Shown piece by piece: positions 22,120-28,063 of a stretch of 28,063 nt of DNA. Positions within the stretch are counted from its first letter, which is position 1. Every line of letters begins with the position of its first letter. The stretch comes from Bacteroidota bacterium (GTDB lineage Bacteria; Bacteroidota; Bacteroidia; Flavobacteriales; Weeksellaceae), in assembly GCA_023457935.1 (NCBI GenBank), contig JAEXBA010000043.1, forward strand, positions 1 through 28,063, in the 5' to 3' direction. A model generated the notes under the pieces. That model saw nothing but the letters and a program-made list of their open reading frames with translations, did no database searches and was not told where the DNA came from. Both the position numbers and the translations under genes were made by a program.

Positions 22120-24672
22120 TTACATCGCCGGCATATCGTCATCACCTCCAAAATCACCGTTGGTATCACGCTTTCTTTTTGGCTGTTCTACTTTTTCACC
22201 CTGCTTGAAGCGGTAGGTAAAGGAAAGTGTAAACTGTCTCGGCTGCCACTGCGAGTAATTGTACTGCGTATAGGTAGGCGTAGTTGCGGTTCTTTCCATC
22301 GCACGTGTACCGAAAATATCCTGAATATTAAAAGCAACTGTTGCATTTCCGTCCCAAATGGTTCTGGTAGCACCGAAATTCAGAACATACATGTCGTGTC
22401 TGTGCATACTCGCTGTTTTTTCTCCGCCACGGTAGAAGCCCTGAAGCTGGAAAGAAGTGTTCTTGTCCGGCTTGAAGCTGTTTGTTAAACGTATTCTTGA
22501 TGAAAAACCGTCCCCGGAAAAGTTGAATCCTTCATATTCTCCGGTGTTGTTGTATCCGAAAAGGTCTACATTACTCATGATTCTCCACCAGCTGAACGGA
22601 TCGTAGGTGACATTGAAGTCCAGTCCGTAGCGTTCTTCAGAACCGGCATTTACCGGCATTGTATAGATGACCGTTGCGCCTTCAGAATTCAGACCGCTGT
22701 ACTGATACATATTCACTTCATCCTGCGATTTCTTGTAATAAAGCGTTGGATTCAGTGTAAGTTTTCTTTTTGATAAGCTGTAGCCCAATTCAAAGGAGTT
22801 CTCGTAAGTTGGATCAAGATCCGGATTACCGTTAAACAGGTTTCTGTTGTTGTTGTACGAACGGAACGGAATCAGATGCCAGGATCTTGGTCTCTGGATT
22901 CTTCGTGAAAAATTCGCAAGAAACTGGCTGTTGTTGCCAAGATCATACGTAAGGAAAAGACTTGGGAAAAGCCCGGCATAGTTCTTACTCACTTCAATTT
23001 CCTGAGCATCAGTCATTCGTTTGAAATTAACATTGATGTCTGTATTTTCTGCTCTCAGTCCTGTCTGAAATCCGAAATTTCCTATTTTGCTTTTAAACTG
23101 GGCATACGCTGCAGTAATTTTCTCGTCGTAGAACGTGTTGCTGGTAAAATTATCCAGTACTTCAAATGGTGATCCGTTTTCACTCTGGTCTACAAAGTAT
23201 TCGTAATCGTTATTGTTAAGGTCGAATCTTGCGCCGGCCTCAAGCTTTGAGTTTTCCCCAATCGGAAGTTCATAATCTGCTTTGGCAAGGAACGTCTGGT
23301 TTTTGGTGTTGTTCAGAATGTTGTTGATCAGCGAAGATCCAATACCAGTCGAAGCAGTAGTTGTTTCGTTGGCAATACTGTTGTTGTCTCCTTTGCTCGT
23401 CTGATAACTGGTTGCAAAAGTGATCAGCTGTCCGTTATCACCGATTTTCTGGTCGAAACCTAAATCTGCCTGAAAGGAATTGTTATTTCTGTTTCCTGTA
23501 TTAATCCTTGTCGTGTATTCATCTTCTACAGTGAACGGAACATTGGGATACGTTGGAAGACTGGTGTCTTTTCTTACAATCTGCTCAAAATAATCGGTCT
23601 GATCGGTAGATTCATTATTGAAATGTCTGAACATCACCGAGGCATTGATGGAAGCTTTTTCAGTAACATCTACCAAAAATCCGGATGTAATGTTGTAGCT
23701 TTTGTTTTCACCTTTGTTCACACCGTTCTGCTCGGAAAGAAGAGAAGAATTGTTACCAAGCTGAGAACCGTCGAGCAGCGAGCGGTATACTGAATTGTTT
23801 ATCGATCTGTTTCTGCTGTAGCTTCCGCCGCCGTTTACGTAGTAAGTCCATGCGCCGCGTCGCCAGTTCAGGTTGGTGTTGAGTCTTGTCTGCGGAAGAT
23901 AACCTATTGATCCTTCAACACTTCCGTTGAAACCGACTTTTTTGTTCTGTTTCAGAATAATGTTGAGGATACCGGCAGTTCCGCTGGCTTCAAATTTTGC
24001 TGAAGGGTTGGTAATAACTTCAATTCTTTCAATCTGGTCTGCAGGAATGGATTTCAGTGCATCAGCGCCGTCATCAATACCCAGAAGGGCAGAAGGTTTA
24101 CCGTTAATCAGAAACCGGATGTTTGAATTTCCTCTCATAGAAACCGTTCCGTCTGTTTCCACGGCCACCGAAGGAACATTGGAAAGAACATCCTGAAGGT
24201 TTCCGCCTTTACTGATAACATCCTGTGACGGATCGTAGATCTTCTTGTCGATCTCCACACGGTAAGGTTTTGCCTGCGCGGTGATTACTACACCCTGAAT
24301 GTCCTGTGTTTTTACACCGGTCACCGATGCTTCAGGCTCAATGGTTAGTGCCCCGATATTTCCGCCTGTAATCTGTCTGTTTACGGAAGATCTTTTGAAA
24401 TCGATGGCCTCTACGATAATATCATAGCTTCCGGGAACAAGCTGAATGCTGTAATTTCCCTGATCATCCGTAAGAACGGCATCGCTGTACAGTTTGTTTG
24501 TTTTATTGCTGAAGGTAACAGAAGCATAAGGTACTGCAGTGTTCTGTTTGTCGGTAATTGTACCGGTAACATCCACTTTCTGCTGTGCAAATGCAAAAGC
24601 TGCGGCAGAAAAGACGAAGGCAAGTCCGAATGATTTCCTGATAAAAGTTGATCTGATTTCGGTTTGAATCAT
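22120..24672 (-). CDS. TonB-dependent outer-membrane receptor with carboxypeptidase-regulatory domain
   Basis: 850 residues. Signal peptide to about residue 29 (FSAAAFAFAQQ). A carboxypeptidase-regulatory-like beta-sandwich follows (about 33-110, VDVTGTITDKQNTAVPYASV), then a plug domain (about 130-240) with NLQDVLSNVPSV, VSMRGNSNIRFLINGKPS and ADQIERIEVITNPSAKFEA. The remainder is a beta-barrel rich in aromatic-ended strands, the last near WQPRQFTLSFTYRFK. A short charged tail (ending DFGGDDDMPAM) follows the final strand. The barrel belongs to the outer-membrane beta-barrel group often annotated without a ligand. No SusD partner is adjacent, so it is not a classical Sus pair; the substrate is unknown. 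Confidence 0.9.
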   Translation of the reverse strand: MIQTEIRSTFIRKSFGLAFVFSAAAFAFAQQKVDVTGTITDKQNTAVPYASVTFSNKTNKLYSDAVLTDDQGNYSIQLVPGSYDIIVEAIDFKRSSVNRQITGGNIGALTIEPEASVTGVKTQDIQGVVITAQAKPYRVEIDKKIYDPSQDVISKGGNLQDVLSNVPSVAVETDGTVSMRGNSNIRFLINGKPSALLGIDDGADALKSIPADQIERIEVITNPSAKFEASGTAGILNIILKQNKKVGFNGSVEGSIGYLPQTRLNTNLNWRRGAWTYYVNGGGSYSRNRSINNSVYRSLLDGSQLGNNSSLLSEQNGVNKGENKSYNITSGFLVDVTEKASINASVMFRHFNNESTDQTDYFEQIVRKDTSLPTYPNVPFTVEDEYTTRINTGNRNNNSFQADLGFDQKIGDNGQLITFATSYQTSKGDNNSIANETTTASTGIGSSLINNILNNTKNQTFLAKADYELPIGENSKLEAGARFDLNNNDYEYFVDQSENGSPFEVLDNFTSNTFYDEKITAAYAQFKSKIGNFGFQTGLRAENTDINVNFKRMTDAQEIEVSKNYAGLFPSLFLTYDLGNNSQFLANFSRRIQRPRSWHLIPFRSYNNNRNLFNGNPDLDPTYENSFELGYSLSKRKLTLNPTLYYKKSQDEVNMYQYSGLNSEGATVIYTMPVNAGSEERYGLDFNVTYDPFSWWRIMSNVDLFGYNNTGEYEGFNFSGDGFSSRIRLTNSFKPDKNTSFQLQGFYRGGEKTASMHRHDMYVLNFGATRTIWDGNATVAFNIQDIFGTRAMERTATTPTYTQYNYSQWQPRQFTLSFTYRFKQGEKVEQPKRKRDTNGDFGGDDDMPAM

Positions 24673-24692
24673 TACTGTTATTATTTAGGTGC

Positions 24693-24717
24693 AAAAATCC
24701 GCTTCCTTCGCGGATTT
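24693..24717 (-). terminator. Hairpin with short T-run after mltG
   Basis: On the minus strand AAATCCGC (24717-24710) pairs perfectly with GCGGATTT (24702-24695), 7-nt loop, followed by TTTTT. It can end the mltG transcript. It lies only 21 bp before the receptor's ATG, so it may instead be part of the receptor's 5' leader. I found no clear receptor promoter. Confidence 0.55.
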
Positions 24718-24802
24718 CGTATTATATATTTTTCAAAAAAAATTGTGAAATACTGAATGTTTTGAATCATTCATGTATCAGATTAGACGCCGGTTTTTCC
24801 GT

Positions 24803-24837
24803 TTTGTTAAACGTTTGTTTGTTAAACTTTGTTAAAC
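24803..24837. repeat. Three copies of TTTGTTAAAC
   Basis: TTTGTTAAAC occurs at 24803-24812, 24818-24827 and 24828-24837, the last two directly adjacent, immediately after the mltG stop codon. The same decamer appears once more on the minus strand upstream of the surface operon (3012-3021). Confidence 0.6.
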
Positions 24838-24838
24838 T

Positions 24839-25876
24839 TTACTTTTTGATGTTTTTGGAATTGAGCCATTCCTGGTAATCGCGCGCATTTTTAGCATGTT
24901 CGGCATCGCTCGCAGTAAAGCGGTGGTAACCGAATCTGTCCGGGTCGGCTGCCATGAAGATGTAGTTGTTTTTTTCAGCATTCAGAACTGCATCAACGGA
25001 ATTTTTATCGGTAATACAGATCGGTCCCGGCGGAATTCCTGCATTTGCATACGTGTTGTACGGTGAAGGATGGGAAAGATGTCGGTATAAAACCCTTCTG
25101 ATAGGCGTTGTGAAATTGGTGTCCTTGTTAATGGCATAAATTACAGTTGGGTCGCTCTGAAGTTTCATGCCTTTACGGTAACGGTTCAGATACAGTCCGG
25201 CAATGGTTTTCTGCTCGTCCGGTTTTCCTCCCGATTCTTTATAAACAATAGAGGCCAGCGCATAAATCTGTTCTCTGGTAAGGCCGCTCTGCTGTTCTTT
25301 TGCTTTACGTTCTGCAGTCCAGAATTCATTGTAATCGTCTTCAAATTTCTTGAAGAACTCTGCTGGTGTTACAGTCCAGAAAAAATGGTAAGTATCAATA
25401 AAGAAATACTTTTTAAGGTCTTCGGCATTGCTGTAACCTTTGTCAACGGCAATTTTATTGAGATCTGTTGCAAATCGCAGTGAATCGAGCTCTGTTTTTT
25501 TGGCAACTCGTCCAACCATCTGGTAAACATCACCAAAATCACCAATTCTGAAGGTGTTTTCGGTTTGGTTTCCAGCTTTAATCATGTTCACAAGATCGGT
25601 GTTGTTGGTTCCGCTTTTAATGCGGTAACGTCCGGCATTGTAAAAACGGTCCATATTTTTGTCCTTGGCTACATCAGCAAAAGCTTCCTTGTTTTGAAGG
25701 TAGGGTGAAATGGAATCCAGAATGGCGTTGAAATTTGAGTTATGCGGAATGAGTACATAGCCTTCTTTCTCAACATTGTTCGAGAAATATTTCTTATAAT
25801 ACTGAAAACCGAAATAACCGCCTACTGCCAGGATAAGCAGACCAATAACTGCAGCGATGGAGCAACCTTTTTTCAT
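24839..25876 (-). CDS. mltG: Endolytic murein transglycosylase
   Basis: 345 residues. A membrane anchor (about 6-26) is followed by a periplasmic domain of the YceG/MltG family, which cuts nascent glycan strands and so sets peptidoglycan chain length. The catalytic Glu214 lies in ASIVYKESGG, equivalent to the E. coli SIVEKET motif. The following GLYLNRYRKGMKLQSDPTVI and NTYANAGIPPGPICITDKNS are nearly diagnostic, as is NYIFMAADPDRFGYHRF. A LysM-like subdomain probably lies at about 35-105. It sits 83 bp downstream of dapF on the same strand, linking peptidoglycan precursor supply and maturation. A hairpin (25891-25917) lies in the gap. Confidence 0.92.
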   Translation of the reverse strand: MKKGCSIAAVIGLLILAVGGYFGFQYYKKYFSNNVEKEGYVLIPHNSNFNAILDSISPYLQNKEAFADVAKDKNMDRFYNAGRYRIKSGTNNTDLVNMIKAGNQTENTFRIGDFGDVYQMVGRVAKKTELDSLRFATDLNKIAVDKGYSNAEDLKKYFFIDTYHFFWTVTPAEFFKKFEDDYNEFWTAERKAKEQQSGLTREQIYALASIVYKESGGKPDEQKTIAGLYLNRYRKGMKLQSDPTVIYAINKDTNFTTPIRRVLYRHLSHPSPYNTYANAGIPPGPICITDKNSVDAVLNAEKNNYIFMAADPDRFGYHRFTASDAEHAKNARDYQEWLNSKNIKK

Positions 25877-25890
25877 AATTTATTACCGTC

Positions 25891-25917
25891 GGGCTTTATG
25901 CAGACTGCATGATGCCC
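25891..25917 (-). other. Hairpin between dapF and mltG
   Basis: GGGC (25891-25894) pairs with GCCC (25914-25917), enclosing a second stem ATGCA/TGCAT (25898-25902 with 25906-25910). No T-run follows in the gene direction, so it is more likely a structured leader or processing site than a terminator. Confidence 0.35.
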
Positions 25918-25959
25918 TTTATTTTTCTTTATTTGAACTTAAATTCTTCTGAATAACAA

Positions 25960-26736
25960 TCAGACTGTTATTTTTCCTTTAAAAACCTGTTTTGCCGGAC
26001 CTTCCAGCCAGATATTGCGGAATTTACCGTCCATTTCTTCAGCATACACTTTCAGATTACCGCCCAGAACTTTCACTTTAACCGATTCCAGATTTTTGTT
26101 TGTCATAAAAGTTAATGCTGCTGCCGTAACGCCGGTTCCGCAGCTGTAGGTTTCATCTTCAACACCGCGTTCATACGTACGTACAAAAATGGCATTGTCG
26201 CTTTCAGCTTCAACAAAATTGACATTGATTCCTTCAAAACCGTAAGTGGAAGAGTTCCGTATTTCGTAACCGCGCTGATACACTTCAAAATCCTCAAGGT
26301 CTTCAACGTATTTTACATAATGAGGCGAGCCGGTGTTGAGTACAAAATCGTTTCCGTCTTTTGAAATCTCTTCAACATCAATCATCTTTAGCTTAACAAT
26401 ACCGTTTTCAATGGAAGCTTCGTGCAGACCGTCGATCGCAGTGAATGTACATTGATCCTCGAAAATGTCCAGAAAATAAGCAAAAGCCACAATACATCTG
26501 CCGCCGTTGCCGCACATTGTACTTTCGTTTCCGTCGGAGTTATAGTACACCATTTTAAAATCGGCACTGTCATCGTTTTCTAGCAGAATAAGGCCGTCTC
26601 CGCCGATGCCGAAGCGTCTGTCGCACAACTTCTCAATCAGTTCGCGCTGTTTCGGAAATGCTTCATCACGGTTGTCGATCATCACGAAATCGTTTCCGGT
26701 TCCCTGATATTTATAAAAACTGAATGTATTCTCCAT
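25960..26736 (-). CDS. dapF: Diaminopimelate epimerase
   Basis: Converts LL- to meso-diaminopimelate, the precursor of lysine and of the peptidoglycan cross-link; cytosolic, cofactor-free. 258 residues. The two catalytic cysteines are in the expected contexts: Cys75 in NSDGNESTMCGNGGRC and Cys199 in YSCGTGVTAAAL. TGNDFVMIDNR at the N-terminus and GSPHYVKYVEDL are family blocks. A consensus -7 element lies 33 bp before the ATG. The permease gene upstream ends 72 bp away. Confidence 0.95.
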   Translation of the reverse strand: MENTFSFYKYQGTGNDFVMIDNRDEAFPKQRELIEKLCDRRFGIGGDGLILLENDDSADFKMVYYNSDGNESTMCGNGGRCIVAFAYFLDIFEDQCTFTAIDGLHEASIENGIVKLKMIDVEEISKDGNDFVLNTGSPHYVKYVEDLEDFEVYQRGYEIRNSSTYGFEGINVNFVEAESDNAIFVRTYERGVEDETYSCGTGVTAAALTFMTNKNLESVKVKVLGGNLKVYAEEMDGKFRNIWLEGPAKQVFKGKITV

Positions 26737-26768
26737 AAAATGTACCGATATTACTGTGAATCAGCCCG

Positions 26769-26776
26769 CAAAAATA
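26769..26776 (-). promoter_or_regulatory. -7 promoter element of dapF
   Basis: TATTTTTG on the minus strand matches TAnnTTTG in full. No clear -33 TTG at the usual spacing, so confidence is limited. Confidence 0.4.
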
Positions 26777-26808
26777 CACATTTTGTGAAAGACTGAATGT
26801 TAAGGAAT

Positions 26809-27537
26809 CTATAAAAAATATTTCACGAGCTGAACTCCCGAAGTTGCGATAATAACTCCCAATACGACAAAGCGGAACATCTTTTCGGATGTTTTTTTCA
26901 GGATCTGTTTTCCGATCCAGCTTCCTGCCACAGAAATAACAATCAGCGGAAGAATCATCCACAGAAATTTCTGCTGCATAAAACCGTTGAAAAAGTATAT
27001 TACGGCTCTGGTGGCATCAACACCCAAATCAATCAGGGCAGAAGTGGCGATGAAAATGTCTTTTGGAAGATTAAATGCCGCAAGTGTGATTCCGCGTACT
27101 GCACCGCCAGTTCCGATCAGGCCTGCAAGAAAACCCGAAGCCAGTCCGCCGCCATAGAGATTCTGGTCTGTCTGTTTCAGCGGTTTGTCAAAGTTTTTGA
27201 TCAGATATAAAGATAAGATAATCAGCAGGACAGACATGGCTACTTCAAGTTCTTTCTGCGGAACATATTTACTTAATAGTGCGCCAATGGCAACTGCGCC
27301 AACTGCCGGAATTCCAAGTTTCAGAGCAATTTTCTTATCAATGCCTTTGCGGAACAGAAATATTTTGGAAAGGTTGCTGAAAACGTGAAAAAGTGCCGTA
27401 ATTCCCAGAACTTCATGAAAATCAAAAAACATGGCAGCAAGCGGCACAAACAGTATGGATGAACCGAAACCGCTAACCGTACCGATGATTTCGGCAACAA
27501 GCGCAAGTAAGTAGAAAAGCCAGTATTTTTCGTCCAT
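26809..27537 (-). CDS. TauE/SafE-family permease (sulfite exporter family)
   Basis: 242 residues with about seven or eight hydrophobic helices. The two internally related halves each carry the family's glycine-rich motif: GTVSGFGSSILFVPLAAM in the first and GLIGTGGAVRGITLAAF in the second. Family members move small anions, often sulfur-containing; the substrate here cannot be told from the sequence. Its ATG overlaps the pnuC stop codon by one base (TAATG), so the two are translationally coupled and belong to one operon. Confidence 0.85.
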   Translation of the reverse strand: MDEKYWLFYLLALVAEIIGTVSGFGSSILFVPLAAMFFDFHEVLGITALFHVFSNLSKIFLFRKGIDKKIALKLGIPAVGAVAIGALLSKYVPQKELEVAMSVLLIILSLYLIKNFDKPLKQTDQNLYGGGLASGFLAGLIGTGGAVRGITLAAFNLPKDIFIATSALIDLGVDATRAVIYFFNGFMQQKFLWMILPLIVISVAGSWIGKQILKKTSEKMFRFVVLGVIIATSGVQLVKYFL

Positions 27538-28063
27538 TACTGTGCCGGTTTAAGATTTCTTTTCCATTCCATGTAACCGATGATTGCCATTACTGTGAAA
27601 ACCAGATACTGCACAGAGGTTATTCCCAGGCCTTTGTACACCATCATCGGAATACAGATAATGTCGCCGATAATCCAGAAAATCCAGTTTTCAATTCTGC
27701 GTTTTGCCATAAACAACATTCCTACAAGAAAAATTGCAGTTGTAAAAACATCCAGCCAGTTTGCCCAGTCAAGATGATGAAGGCCCAGTTCTGCGCCGGA
27801 AATTGAAAAACTGTTGTCGATAAAAGGTTTATAATAATAAACAACCGTCACTAAAATCAGGCTTAAAAGAAAAAGAAAACTTCCTGAAATCCATTCTTTT
27901 CTGGTTGCCCAGCTGACATTCACGTGAATATGGTCTTCCGAACTCTTCGCCCACAAAATCCATCCGTAGACGCTCATCACCGTATAGTAAAAATTAATCA
28001 TCATATCGCCCAAAAGCCCGAACTTCCAGAGAATATAAACGTAAAGCGCTGTAGAAATAATTC
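27537..28063 (-). CDS. pnuC: Nicotinamide riboside/mononucleotide transporter PnuC (5' end beyond window)
   Basis: An inner-membrane transporter for pyridine-nucleotide precursors. The visible part has about 175 residues with several transmembrane helices. MSVYGWILWAK, DWANWLDVFTTAIFLVGMLF and the conserved RRIENWIFWIIGDIICIPMM followed by YKGL are PnuC signatures; ENWxxWxxxD contains ligand-site residues of the family. The frame stays open to the right edge and continues with plausible sequence (ISTALYVYILWKFGLLGDMM), so the in-frame TTG at 28013 is not the true start and the gene is truncated by the window. PnuC-like proteins can also carry thiamine (PnuT); no riboswitch is visible to decide. 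Confidence 0.88.
   Translation of the reverse strand, partial: IISTALYVYILWKFGLLGDMMINFYYTVMSVYGWILWAKSSEDHIHVNVSWATRKEWISGSFLFLLSLILVTVVYYYKPFIDNSFSISGAELGLHHLDWANWLDVFTTAIFLVGMLFMAKRRIENWIFWIIGDIICIPMMVYKGLGITSVQYLVFTVMAIIGYMEWKRNLKPAQ

Noticed and set aside
22120..24672. SusC/SusD nutrient-uptake pair
   Set aside because: No SusD-like lipoprotein lies next to the receptor; upstream is mltG and downstream is convergent galE.
27537..28013. Complete 158-residue PnuC starting at TTG 28013
   Set aside because: The frame stays open to the window edge with plausible membrane sequence, so the gene is truncated, not short.

Overview
The window looks like chromosomal DNA from the phylum Bacteroidota, most likely a flavobacterium of the Chryseobacterium/Weeksellaceae type. 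The signs are moderately AT-rich sequence, promoters of the Bacteroidota form (TTTG/TTG, about 19-20 bp, then TAnnTTTG), a TonB-dependent receptor with a carboxypeptidase-regulatory N-terminus, a sensor kinase with two-component-regulator propellers, and lipocalin-like lipoproteins. The assignment rests on reading translations and motifs only; no database was searched.

Layout. 1-616: end of an unidentified gene (perhaps a pirin) and an NADPH-dependent FMN reductase. 664-2994 (minus): a two-gene operon for exported, probably surface proteins sharing a C-terminal module. 3251-4132 (minus): a DUF808/YedI membrane protein. 4276-11563 (plus): a purine region with a possible leader RNA, then purM, purN, a metallophosphoesterase, purH, purD (own promoter) and guaA. 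Tandem heptamer repeats fill the gaps just before purM, purN, purH and guaA, and an interspersed hairpin repeat lies between purD and guaA. 11607-15844: a lipoprotein, a DEAD-box-type helicase, two related lipocalin-like lipoproteins and an exported TPR protein. 16040-17164: a WbpE-like sugar aminotransferase. 17266-20702: a propeller sensor kinase and its LuxR-type response regulator. 20703-21029: a gene-free stretch described below. 21030-22046: galE. 22120-28063 (minus): TonB-dependent receptor, mltG, dapF, a TauE/SafE permease and the 5'-truncated pnuC.

The most interesting part is the 327-bp gap after the response regulator. It holds two copies of one design 125 bp apart: helically phased TTACG-type boxes (10-11 bp apart), the last ending in an identical TACGTATTG whose TTG is the -33 element, exactly 20 bp, a -7 element, a short stretch without a real ORF, and an intrinsic terminator. 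A further perfect TTACGTAA lies just upstream of a promoter in the kinase-regulator gap. I infer a self-contained module in which the response regulator autoregulates and drives two small RNAs of roughly 60 and 110 nt. This resembles GacA control of rsm RNAs in arrangement, without evidence of shared descent.

How the genes work together: PurD, PurN, PurM and PurH catalyse steps 2, 3, 5 and 9-10 of IMP synthesis and GuaA makes GMP from XMP. The WbpE-like enzyme and GalE act on nucleotide sugars. DapF and MltG both serve peptidoglycan (meso-diaminopimelate supply and glycan strand release). PnuC imports a pyridine-nucleotide precursor.
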